Positions 16,852 to 24,168 of a stretch of 42,188 nucleotides of DNA are shown here, piece after piece. Every line of letters begins with the position of its first letter. Position 1 is the stretch's first letter. The notes beneath the pieces are model-generated. The model was not told the origin of the DNA, did no database searches, and worked only from the letters and a program-made list of their open reading frames with translations. This DNA comes from Candidatus Saccharimonadota bacterium (GTDB lineage: Bacteria; Patescibacteriota; Saccharimonadia; Saccharimonadales; Saccharimonadaceae). The translations under genes and the position numbers were made by a program. The stretch is from NCBI GenBank assembly GCA_017418275.1, contig JAFONX010000008.1, forward strand, positions 1 to 42,188, written 5' to 3'.

Positions 16852-18915
16852 ATGAAAAACAAAGAAGATACCAGAGCTGGTTCTGATATTGTGGCAGAAG
16901 TTTCGGACAGAATTCGCAACGCGAGCAATGTCTTGATTGCGCTTTCAAAAGATCCGAGCATTGATGAACTCTCTGCCGCGCTGGGCTTGTCTCTGATTTT
17001 AGATAAACTTAACAAACGTGCTACCGCCATCTTTTCTGGTAAAATTCCAAATATTATCGAGTTTTTGCAACCAGAAAAAACCTTCGAAGATAACACGGAT
17101 AGCCTGCAAGACTTTATTGTCTCGCTGAATGCTGAAAAAGCTGACCACTTACGTTATAAGATAGAAGGCGAGTTTGTTAAAGTTTTCTTTACGCCATATC
17201 GCAAGGAAACAATCACCGAAAAAGACTTACAGTTTAGTCATGGCGATTATAATGTTGACCTGATCATCTCTTTGAATATTACTGAGGAGGCTCAGCTTGA
17301 TGATGCACTCCGTGAATATGGTCGTATTAAGCACGACGCTAGTACGATAAACATCTCTGCGGCGGCGCCTGGTAAATTTGGTGATATTGAATGGGGTGAC
17401 CCAAGCGCGTCTTCAATTTGTGAAATGGTTGTTAAGCTTGCGCTTGATGTTCAGGATCCAGACGAACCAGTGATAGAAGAAAACGTCGCTACGACTTTGC
17501 TCACGGGTATTATTGCGGCGACTAACCGCTTCTCGAACGAACGCACGAGTGCTGATACAATGTCTGTCGCTTCGAATCTTATGGTTTCTGGCGCAAATCA
17601 GCAGCTGATTGCGAAGAATATTCCAGTCGATATTCTTACGAAGCAGTCTGAACCGCAAAAAACAGAACCAGTCATCGAGGAGACTAAACCGGAAGAACCG
17701 AAGGCTGAAGTAGCGCCGGTCGAGGCGCCAAAAGAAGCTCCGGCTCCAGACGCAGAATCCAAGCCAAAAACGCCGGAAGACCCAACGAGTTTCTCTATCG
17801 AGCATAAAGCCAAGCCAGAAAAGGCGGAAGTTTCAGAAGTATCAACTGCGCCAGTCGTAGCACCTCCAGAGACACAAAAAGAAGCTGAACCAGAGCCGGA
17901 ACCTGTACCGGCACCAACTCCGACTCCAGCCCCAGAGTCTGTATCGACTCCACCTTCGGCTCCAGAGCCGAAGCCTGAAGAAGCCCCTGCCGTAAAAGAC
18001 GCGAAAGCCGAGACAGCACGCATTGTAGCAGAGAGTATTGCTAAGCAGGAGGCGGAAAAGGCTGCTGCTGAAGAAAAACGCCGCAAGGAAGCAGAAGAAC
18101 GTAAAGCTCGCGAGGAAGAAGAGCAGGCCAAAAATAATGCTGCTAAAGAAGAAGTGATGGCAAGGGTTATCGCCGAGCATAATGAGGCGACTAAGAATGC
18201 CGGCGAGGGGAGCGCAAAGCGTGATTTGCTACAGAAAGATATGCTTCCGCCTGAACCGCCAAAAGATTATGCTAAGATGATTTCGTCTGAGCTGGATAGT
18301 GCTGGTGGTGCTGGTTATGTTCCACCTTCGGTTGATGATGCGCCAACGCTCACAAGCGAAATTAATTCGACGGCCCCAATCACAACCGCTACAACGCCTG
18401 TTGTAAATAATACAACGCCTGTTGTTGAGCCTAGGGTTGATCAAAATGGTATTTTGCCGCCACCCCCGGCCCCAGTTGGTCCATCTTTGATGCCGCCAAG
18501 CCTACCGATAATTGATGTTAGTTCTTCAGCTCCGACTACGCCGGCTCCGAAGCCAGCCACGCCGGTTGTTGAAACTGCTCCTACGGCACCAGTAAGTACG
18601 TCGCCGGTGGCTAGTCCGGCTGTAACTACGGCTCCAGTCGTAGAAGCTCCGAAAGCTGAGCCGGTTATGCCGACCATTCAGATGCCAAGCGCTCCGCAAG
18701 CGAATGCTACACCAAAGACCGCACCTACTGCTCCGGCTGCGCCTGTTGCGTCCGCTCCAGTTGCGCCTGCCTCGTTTGCGTCGTCTAACCCAACTGCGAT
18801 GCCTGGTCAGACTGTACCGGCTACCTCAACTCCGACGCCGAATCCAGCGCCAGTTACGCCTGCTTCAAGCAACCCACAGGCTGATCCGGGTGCCTTCCAC
18901 ATCCCAGGGATGTAA
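16852..18915 (+). CDS. DHH-phosphoesterase-fold protein lacking catalytic residues, with a long Pro/Ala/Thr tail
   Basis: The first ~265 of 687 residues follow the DHH phosphoesterase plan (NrnA/GdpP type). The motifs are altered: the PDGDA position reads DPSIDE (34-39), the acid of motif II is Asn in DLIISLN (136-142), the DHH triad reads SAA within INISAAA (167-173), and the TDT position reads AAT in GIIAATNRF (219-227). The conserved SASS motif (185-188) is kept. A pseudoenzyme is the simplest reading. Residues ~265-690 are low complexity: Pro/Glu/Lys-rich, then a charged Ala/Glu/Lys helix near 385-440, then Pro/Ala/Thr/Val-rich. No signal peptide or membrane segment is visible. It may be a nucleotide or nucleic-acid sensor or scaffold. 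The HAD gene follows after 2 bases. Confidence 0.72.
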   Translation: MKNKEDTRAGSDIVAEVSDRIRNASNVLIALSKDPSIDELSAALGLSLILDKLNKRATAIFSGKIPNIIEFLQPEKTFEDNTDSLQDFIVSLNAEKADHLRYKIEGEFVKVFFTPYRKETITEKDLQFSHGDYNVDLIISLNITEEAQLDDALREYGRIKHDASTINISAAAPGKFGDIEWGDPSASSICEMVVKLALDVQDPDEPVIEENVATTLLTGIIAATNRFSNERTSADTMSVASNLMVSGANQQLIAKNIPVDILTKQSEPQKTEPVIEETKPEEPKAEVAPVEAPKEAPAPDAESKPKTPEDPTSFSIEHKAKPEKAEVSEVSTAPVVAPPETQKEAEPEPEPVPAPTPTPAPESVSTPPSAPEPKPEEAPAVKDAKAETARIVAESIAKQEAEKAAAEEKRRKEAEERKAREEEEQAKNNAAKEEVMARVIAEHNEATKNAGEGSAKRDLLQKDMLPPEPPKDYAKMISSELDSAGGAGYVPPSVDDAPTLTSEINSTAPITTATTPVVNNTTPVVEPRVDQNGILPPPPAPVGPSLMPPSLPIIDVSSSAPTTPAPKPATPVVETAPTAPVSTSPVASPAVTTAPVVEAPKAEPVMPTIQMPSAPQANATPKTAPTAPAAPVASAPVAPASFASSNPTAMPGQTVPATSTPTPNPAPVTPASSNPQADPGAFHIPGM

Positions 18916-18917
18916 AA

Positions 18918-19694
18918 ATGATTTTAGTGTGTGACATCGACGGTACCTTTTGGCAACATTTCGATAGAAATTTCGAAATCTACAAGAAAAACGTCGCTGC
19001 TGCGAAGCGTTGGCGCGAGGCCGGTCATCAGTTAATTCTTGCTACTGGTAGGGGCATACTTAGCATGCGCCGAAGTTTTTCGGATGCTCCGGAATATGCG
19101 GACTTTCTAATTACGGATAATGGTAGTTTCACTACAGACCTGTCTTCGGGCAAACTGATTGATGAAATAGTTTTTGAGCCGCGTCAGATTGGCAAAATTA
19201 CAGCCTTTGCGCGCGATTTATTTCCGGAGCGCCTCATGCTGATTAGCTATCACGGCTATTTGCAAGAATATCGCCATCCACTCGCGGCGATAGGCAAAAT
19301 TCGTGCTTGGCTGCGTGATGGCGAGCTGGCTGAGAATTTATACAAGCGTCTCGAGCAAGAGTTTGGTTCTGGCACGCTTCAACTGCATGTCGAGAGAAAC
19401 GCCTTGCCCTCGAGCCTTCCGTGGGTAAGCTCGGATTATAAATCTTTTGTAAATATTACACCCAAGGAGTCGGGCAAGGAACAAGCGCTAAAACGCCTAA
19501 TTAAGCTGGCGAAACTAAAGGGGGATGTCTATGCATTGGGCGATGATTTGAATGATCTTGGCATGATTCAATATTTTGAAGGCTACGCGATGCGTGATTC
19601 GCATCCACGTCTTCTTGAACGGACGAGACCAGAACGGCTGGTCGAAAATCCAGCCGAGCTGATTGATAGACTCCTCGAAGAACAACAAAAATAG
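18918..19694 (+). CDS. HAD-superfamily hydrolase, Cof/sucrose-phosphatase-like
   Basis: This is a 258-aa phosphatase of the haloacid dehalogenase superfamily. Motif I is DIDGT with the nucleophile Asp6 and acid Asp8. Motif II is ATGR with Thr43. The motif III Lys lies in ITPKESGKEQAL and motif IV is GDDLND. The large cap between motifs II and III and the KESGK signature point to the Cof (type IIB) subgroup, which dephosphorylates sugar phosphates and related metabolites. The exact substrate is unknown. It starts 2 bases after the DHH-like gene and is surely cotranscribed. Its last bases are shared with the terminator of the convergent tRNA-Pro. Confidence 0.88.
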   Translation: MILVCDIDGTFWQHFDRNFEIYKKNVAAAKRWREAGHQLILATGRGILSMRRSFSDAPEYADFLITDNGSFTTDLSSGKLIDEIVFEPRQIGKITAFARDLFPERLMLISYHGYLQEYRHPLAAIGKIRAWLRDGELAENLYKRLEQEFGSGTLQLHVERNALPSSLPWVSSDYKSFVNITPKESGKEQALKRLIKLAKLKGDVYALGDDLNDLGMIQYFEGYAMRDSHPRLLERTRPERLVENPAELIDRLLEEQQK

Positions 19695-19706
19695 CCCGAA
19701 GGCTAT
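19681..19706 (-). terminator. Terminator of tRNA-Pro(CGG), overlapping the HAD gene end
   Basis: On the minus strand ATAGCC, a TTCG tetraloop and GGCTAT are followed by TTTTTGTTGTT. The 3' arm and T tract lie inside the last codons of the opposite HAD gene. Confidence 0.8.
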
Positions 19707-19721
19707 CAGAAAAACGGAAAA

Positions 19722-19797
19722 TGGTCGGGGCGACCCGATTCGAACGGGCGACCTCACAGTCCCGAACCGTGCGCGCTACCAGCTGCGCCACGCCCCG
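19722..19797 (-). tRNA. tRNA-Pro (anticodon CGG)
   Basis: This is a complete 76-nt cloverleaf with encoded CCA. The acceptor is CGGGGCG/CGCCCCG and the D stem GCGC/GCGC. The anticodon arm is CACGG-TTCGGGA-CTGTG with one G-U pair, the T arm GCCCG-TTCGAAT-CGGGT, and the discriminator A. It lies 15 nt after the glycosyltransferase gene on the same strand. Confidence 0.96.
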
Positions 19798-19806
19798 ACT
19801 TCTGTC

Positions 19807-19815
19807 ATTATATCA
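19807..19815 (-). promoter_or_regulatory. Extended -10 promoter of tRNA-Pro(CGG) nested in a stop codon
   Basis: The minus strand reads TGaTATAAT. The TGa is the TGA stop codon of the glycosyltransferase gene. The box ends nine bases before the tRNA. Confidence 0.7.
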
Positions 19816-21348
19816 TAAGTCTTTACTCTGTAACTTCCAGAGTGTATATCGTACGCCCTTATCGTGGAGTTGCAAACTGGCTTCCTCGATAATTTCTGTG
19901 CCCTCAGGTATATCTGTTGTCGAGTCTAGATCTTCGCCGACGTACCAAAAGCTCGGGGTATTCTCTTTGAATTTCTTTGAATCGTCAATGCGTCCAAAAT
20001 AACTCTCTTTGAGCGGCGTCAGGGATCCCCACTGGTATTCCATTTCGTCATCAAAGAAAAGTACCGGATGCTTGTCTGTAGAATAGAAGCTTAAATTGTA
20101 AATCAAAAGTGGCGTCTTAGCGCTCACGACGACTGCGTCATCTCCTGCACTAAGCCCATCGATATTTTCATACAGTTGTTTTGTGGTTGGATATTCTCCG
20201 GTTGAAAAAATATAATTTCCATTTGAATAAAGATTGAATAGCCCAAAAACGGTCGTTACGATTAAGACGATGCTTATGGCGACATATTGACTGAGCGCAA
20301 GCCTTCGCTTTTTTGGATTCTTTTTCTTTAGTTTTTTATCAGAGTCCATCGAAATTACAAGACCGATTGTCGGCATTAGTACAATACAGGCTGCGCTATA
20401 AAGAATATACCTCGGCACAAACATTGACTTGAGGGGCGGCAAAGAAACAAGAACTAGGAGCAGAATTGGCAAAGTTGCCAAAATGCCAAGGTAACGTTGC
20501 TTCTTGAAGCTCTTCGAGACAATGTAAACGTAGGTGATAATATGAACGATGACCAATAAAGTAGTCCAGTTTGAAGCCATGCTGCCGGTGCTGTAGATTG
20601 TAAATTCCGTCCAAGCGCTTGCAAGGCTTTCGATACTAACATCCGGAATCCAAAAACCTTGTTGGACGGAATGAAACTGCGAATATAGATAAGGAGTCCA
20701 TGGTACAAAAAGCAAAACAGCCAAGACATAAACAAGAAAAAGCTTTTTTCTGAAGAAATCTAATTTGTAAATCGAAAGAATATATACGAGCTGCGCGCAC
20801 CAAGCGAAGGCCAAAAAATAATGCGTCCACATTCCTGTAGCAATTAGAATGGCATATATAACCCAAAAAATTTTCTTCTTGCTGTCGATTGCGACTTGCA
20901 TGAAGTATGTTGCGGCAAAAAAGATAAAGAGGACGAGCGTATACATGCGCATTTCTTGACCGTAGCGCACGATAAAAGGCGAGGTTGCGAGCGCAAGGCT
21001 ACCAATGAAGGCTATCTTCGTACTGTATTTATATTTCAGCCACTTGAAAGCAAAGAGGATTGCGCCTGCGCCAAGCATTGTTGAGAGGAGTCTCATCGAG
21101 AAAGCATTGAAGCCTAGAAAATGTGCCCAAACCTTGAGTAAAAAGTAGTATAGCGGCGGGTGTACATCAATGCTCGTAAAATGCACGATATCGCTAAGCT
21201 TAAAGCGCACTAGATATGCGCCGTAGGATTCATCAAACCAAATTGACTGGTTTAGGTTTGCAATGCAAAGCAAGATATAAATGAGGCCAATCAGGACTGG
21301 ACCGAAAATACAGAGTGATCGTTTATGGCTCTGGAAGAAGCTTTTCAT
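19813..21348 (-). CDS. GT-C-type glycosyltransferase (GT39/ArnT-like), multi-pass membrane
   Basis: This 511-aa protein has about ten or more hydrophobic segments. After its first one it carries the hallmark of lipid-linked sugar transferases: WFDESY, with the catalytic-type Asp-Glu, and DVHPPLYYFLLKVW, matching GT39/ArnT/PMT-related families (PF13231 type). Such enzymes use polyprenyl-phosphate sugars outside the membrane to glycosylate proteins, lipids or wall polymers. The start is set at ATG 21348. The frame runs open 40 codons further upstream, but only through a tRNA gene and the promoter. TGcTAGAAT ends seven bases before 21348, so the mRNA is probably leaderless. Surface proteins of the window are plausible acceptors (inference). 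Confidence 0.85.
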   Translation of the reverse strand: MKSFFQSHKRSLCIFGPVLIGLIYILLCIANLNQSIWFDESYGAYLVRFKLSDIVHFTSIDVHPPLYYFLLKVWAHFLGFNAFSMRLLSTMLGAGAILFAFKWLKYKYSTKIAFIGSLALATSPFIVRYGQEMRMYTLVLFIFFAATYFMQVAIDSKKKIFWVIYAILIATGMWTHYFLAFAWCAQLVYILSIYKLDFFRKKLFLVYVLAVLLFVPWTPYLYSQFHSVQQGFWIPDVSIESLASAWTEFTIYSTGSMASNWTTLLVIVHIITYVYIVSKSFKKQRYLGILATLPILLLVLVSLPPLKSMFVPRYILYSAACIVLMPTIGLVISMDSDKKLKKKNPKKRRLALSQYVAISIVLIVTTVFGLFNLYSNGNYIFSTGEYPTTKQLYENIDGLSAGDDAVVVSAKTPLLIYNLSFYSTDKHPVLFFDDEMEYQWGSLTPLKESYFGRIDDSKKFKENTPSFWYVGEDLDSTTDIPEGTEIIEEASLQLHDKGVRYTLWKLQSKDL

Positions 21349-21355
21349 ACTTTTA

Positions 21356-21364
21356 ATTCTAGCA
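21356..21364 (-). promoter_or_regulatory. Extended -10 promoter of the glycosyltransferase gene
   Basis: The minus strand reads TGcTAGAAT, seven bases before the ATG at 21348. It lies nearly back to back with the tRNA-Pro(UGG) promoter. Confidence 0.68.
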
Positions 21365-21370
21365 CAGATG

Positions 21371-21379
21371 TGGTATAAT
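21371..21379 (+). promoter_or_regulatory. Extended -10 promoter of tRNA-Pro(UGG)
   Basis: TGgTATAAT at 21371-21379 ends 12 bases before the tRNA 5' end. Confidence 0.75.
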
Positions 21380-21391
21380 ACATTTATCGTT

Positions 21392-21467
21392 CGGGGTTTG
21401 GCGCAGTTGGTAGCGCGCGCGCTTTGGGAGCGCGAGGTCAGCAGTTCGAGCCTGCTAACCCCGACCA
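21392..21467 (+). tRNA. tRNA-Pro (anticodon TGG)
   Basis: This is a complete 76-nt cloverleaf with encoded CCA. The acceptor is CGGGGTT/AACCCCG, the D stem GCGC/GCGC, the anticodon arm CGCGC-TTTGGGA-GCGCG and the T arm AGCAG-TTCGAGC-CTGCT. A run of six T residues follows directly and may end the transcript. Confidence 0.97.
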
Positions 21468-21512
21468 TTTTTTGTGCATGAGGCCTGCGGGTCTATTTTC
21501 TTGCAAAAAGAA

Positions 21513-21521
21513 TGGTATACT
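21513..21521 (+). promoter_or_regulatory. Extended -10 promoter of ftsH
   Basis: TGgTATACT at 21513-21521 gives a leader of about 43 nt. A TAGGAG ribosome site lies shortly before the ATG at 21571. Confidence 0.65.
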
Positions 21522-21570
21522 ATATATATTCAGGACGACCGTCCGTTATTAAGGAGTTATTAGGAGCAAT

Positions 21571-23460
21571 ATGCCGGAATACAAAAAAACCGCAGGAAAA
21601 AAATCCAAAAAGCCAAACAAAACTGGAAATACAGTACGTTTACTTTTCTTTTGGCTTATTATTGTGGCCATAGGTGGGGTATTATTCTTGAATCTTTCCG
21701 GTACTGGCTCGGTAGCTGAAGAGCAAAAAGATCTTACGGAGATTCTCTCTTATGCTAATGACGAAAAACTTGAAACTATTACAATTCGTGGCAACGAACT
21801 CCATGTTACGCCGCGTGCCGAAACGAATTTACCGAGCATGGTTTCTCGTAAGGAAGCTGCAAGTAGTCTTTCTGAGCAGGGCTTTGCTGATGCGATTGAA
21901 CAGGGCAAGGTTAATATAAAGGTCGAAGAAAACATTGATGTTCTTGGCACGATTATTGATGTTGCGATGATTGTTGTGCCGATCATCCTTGTAATTGCCT
22001 TCTTATCATACATGATGCGTCAGGCACAAAACATGAATAATCAGTCGATGGGCTTTGGTAAGGCAAAAGCTCGCCTTTACGGCAACGAAAAGAAGCGTGT
22101 GACTTTTGCAGATGTTGCTGGCAACGAAAGTGCCAAGCAGGATCTGAGCGAAATAGTCGATTTTCTCAAGGCTCCGAAGAAATACGAAAAGCTAGGCGCA
22201 AAGATCCCAAGCGGTGTTCTTCTGGCCGGTGATCCTGGTACTGGTAAAACTCTCATGGCTCGCGCCGTTGCTGGTGAAGCCGGTGTGCCTTTCTTCTCAA
22301 TCTCTGGTTCTGAATTCGCTGAAATGTTTGTCGGTGTTGGCGCTTCTCGTGTACGCGATCTCTTTTCGAAGGCGAAGAAAAACGCTCCAAGCATCATCTT
22401 TATTGATGAAATTGACGCCGTGGCACACAAGCGCGATGCGCGTGGTGGTGCTGGCCGTGAAGACGAGCAGACCTTAAACCAGATTCTCGTCGAGATGGAT
22501 GGTTTTGATAACGATACGGGTGTCATTGTGATTGCCGCGACGAACCGCGTAGATATGCTCGATAAGGCTCTCCTCCGCCCGGGTCGTTTCGATCGTCACG
22601 TCAACGTTACGCTTCCGGAGCGCAAAGATCGTGTCGAAATCCTCAAAGTCCACTTCAAAAACAAGCCTGTCGCAAAGGATGTAGATATTAATGCTCTTGC
22701 TGCTAAGACAGCCGGAAGTAGTGGTGCCGACCTTGCGAATATCGCCAACGAAGCCGCCATTACCGCCGCGCGCGAGAATCATAAAGAAATCACCAATGAA
22801 GATGTCACTGGTGCCTTCGAGCGTATTGCGATTGGTCCTGAGCGTAAGTCTAAGGTCATGACCGAGCAGGAACGCAAGATTACTGCTTATCACGAAGCGG
22901 GCCATGCGATTGTTGGTCATGTCTTGCCGGATTCAGACCCTGTACATAAGATTACAATTATCCCACGTGGGCATGCCGGTGGCGTCACCTGGTTCTTACC
23001 ACCAGAAGATCGTAGCTATAAGAATGTTTATGAGCTGAAAGATGTCCTTGCTCGTGCGATGGGTGGTCGCGTGGCAGAATGTCTAATCTTCGGCGAAGAT
23101 GGTGTGACGACCGGTGCGAGCTCAGATTTGCAGCATATTGCCGAGCTCTCACGCCAGATGGTAACAGAGGAAGGTCTCGGCGAAAAGCTTCGTGACCAAG
23201 TCTTCAACTCTGACGAGGTTAACTTCTTTGGTGACCGCGCACGTATTTATTCTGAAAAGACTTCCGAAGAAATCGATGCAGAAATCCGCACGTTGAACCG
23301 CGAAGCTCGTAAGCGTGCCGAAGCAGTCATCAAGGCTAACCGCAAGGGTCTTGATGCGCTTGCCGAAGAACTTCTTGAAAAAGAAACCCTTGACGAAACT
23401 GACGTGGCGCGCATTCTCAAAGGTGCTACCTTGCCAGCCGAAGCAAAACTTCACGAATAA
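21571..23460 (+). CDS. ftsH: ATP-dependent zinc metalloprotease FtsH
   Basis: This is the membrane-bound AAA+ protease that degrades misfolded membrane and regulatory proteins. Two membrane segments (about 22-42 and 131-148) flank a short outer domain. The ATPase domain has Walker A GDPGTGKT (220-227, Asp where Pro is commoner), the FVGVG pore loop (253-257), Walker B IIFIDE (275-280) and the second region of homology around [13 protein letters not shown] (323-342). The zinc site is HEAGH (441-445), with the third ligand probably Asp519 in GASSDL. The 629-aa length is normal. It is a monocistronic unit with its own terminator. Confidence 0.98.
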   Translation: MPEYKKTAGKKSKKPNKTGNTVRLLFFWLIIVAIGGVLFLNLSGTGSVAEEQKDLTEILSYANDEKLETITIRGNELHVTPRAETNLPSMVSRKEAASSLSEQGFADAIEQGKVNIKVEENIDVLGTIIDVAMIVVPIILVIAFLSYMMRQAQNMNNQSMGFGKAKARLYGNEKKRVTFADVAGNESAKQDLSEIVDFLKAPKKYEKLGAKIPSGVLLAGDPGTGKTLMARAVAGEAGVPFFSISGSEFAEMFVGVGASRVRDLFSKAKKNAPSIIFIDEIDAVAHKRDARGGAGREDEQTLNQILVEMDGFDNDTGVIVIAATNRVDMLDKALLRPGRFDRHVNVTLPERKDRVEILKVHFKNKPVAKDVDINALAAKTAGSSGADLANIANEAAITAARENHKEITNEDVTGAFERIAIGPERKSKVMTEQERKITAYHEAGHAIVGHVLPDSDPVHKITIIPRGHAGGVTWFLPPEDRSYKNVYELKDVLARAMGGRVAECLIFGEDGVTTGASSDLQHIAELSRQMVTEEGLGEKLRDQVFNSDEVNFFGDRARIYSEKTSEEIDAEIRTLNREARKRAEAVIKANRKGLDALAEELLEKETLDETDVARILKGATLPAEAKLHE

Positions 23461-23463
23461 AGC

Positions 23464-23492
23464 AAAAAGCTCCCCCCCTAGGGAGCTTTTTT
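23464..23492 (+). terminator. Intrinsic terminator of ftsH
   Basis: AAAAAGCTCCC (23464-23474) pairs with GGGAGCTTTTT (23481-23491), followed by T. Confidence 0.92.
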
Positions 23493-23508
23493 GTAGCCTT
23501 AACACTTA

Positions 23509-23517
23509 TGCTATAAT
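23509..23517 (+). promoter_or_regulatory. Extended -10 promoter of the PEGA/peptidoglycan hydrolase operon
   Basis: TGcTATAAT at 23509-23517 is a consensus extended -10 only six bases before the ATG at 23524, with no ribosome site. Confidence 0.8.
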
Positions 23518-23523
23518 TTAGCT

Positions 23524-24168
23524 ATGACGCAACAGGCGAAAAAACTTAATCTTTTCTCACAAAAAATCCTTTTATTTGGTATCAGTGCATTTATTTTGAT
23601 TATTCTTGTTACCTTTAGTGTTTTAGCTTTTCGACCAAACGCAGAGCTCATTGTGCTAGTCGCACCAAGCAAAGCTACGATTCTGCTTGATGGCAAAAAA
23701 ATCCATAACGGCACACAAGCGATTCGGGCGGGCAAGCATACTCTCAAGGCTACGCTTAACGGTCTCGAGACAAAAACACAAGAGATTGAGCTTTCTGCAA
23801 ACGAGACGAAATCTGTCAATCTGTATTTAACGGGCGAAAACGACGATTTTTCATACTATCTTAAAGATGAAGAAGATATTGATCTGCTTGCCATGATGGA
23901 TGACGAAAAGGCGATAAAATTCGTGTCAGAATATCGTACCGCCAAGACAATTACGGAGTTGTTGCCAATTACAATTGTACAGGATTATGGTGAAGCTAGT
24001 TCGAAACTAGAACTCGGAGAAAACTGTACGCGAAGTTACTGCTTGAAGATTACAGATAGTGGTGCCGAACTAAAAGAAATGATGTTCGAAAAAATTAAAT
24101 CGCTTGGCTATAATCCAGATGATTACGAAATACAATACGAGCTATTGGATGAAGAAGATGAAGACTAA
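23524..24168 (+). CDS. Membrane-anchored PEGA-domain protein
   Basis: This 214-aa protein has one N-terminal membrane segment (about 14-36). A PEGA-type beta domain follows at about 40-103. Its core, KATILLDGKKI..G...IRAGKHTLKATLNGL, is the usual P.A.V.LDG...G.TP....G.H.v....G pattern. Such domains are carried by surface-layer and cell-wall-associated proteins. An acidic linker leads to a C-terminal region ending SLGYNPDDYEIQYELL. A similar ending occurs in the gene at 25985. The gene heads an apparent operon with the peptidoglycan hydrolase and overlaps it slightly, so an envelope role is likely. Confidence 0.78.
   Translation: MTQQAKKLNLFSQKILLFGISAFILIILVTFSVLAFRPNAELIVLVAPSKATILLDGKKIHNGTQAIRAGKHTLKATLNGLETKTQEIELSANETKSVNLYLTGENDDFSYYLKDEEDIDLLAMMDDEKAIKFVSEYRTAKTITELLPITIVQDYGEASSKLELGENCTRSYCLKITDSGAELKEMMFEKIKSLGYNPDDYEIQYELLDEEDED

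Noticed and set aside
17598-18131. 177-codon minus-strand frame rich in Ser/Gly/Ala
   Set aside because: It is the complement of the Pro/Ala/Glu low-complexity tail of the DHH-like gene; the composition follows from that.
21349-21468. 40-codon N-terminal extension of the glycosyltransferase
   Set aside because: It translates a tRNA-Pro gene and the promoter; the -10 box and hydrophobic start favour ATG 21348.
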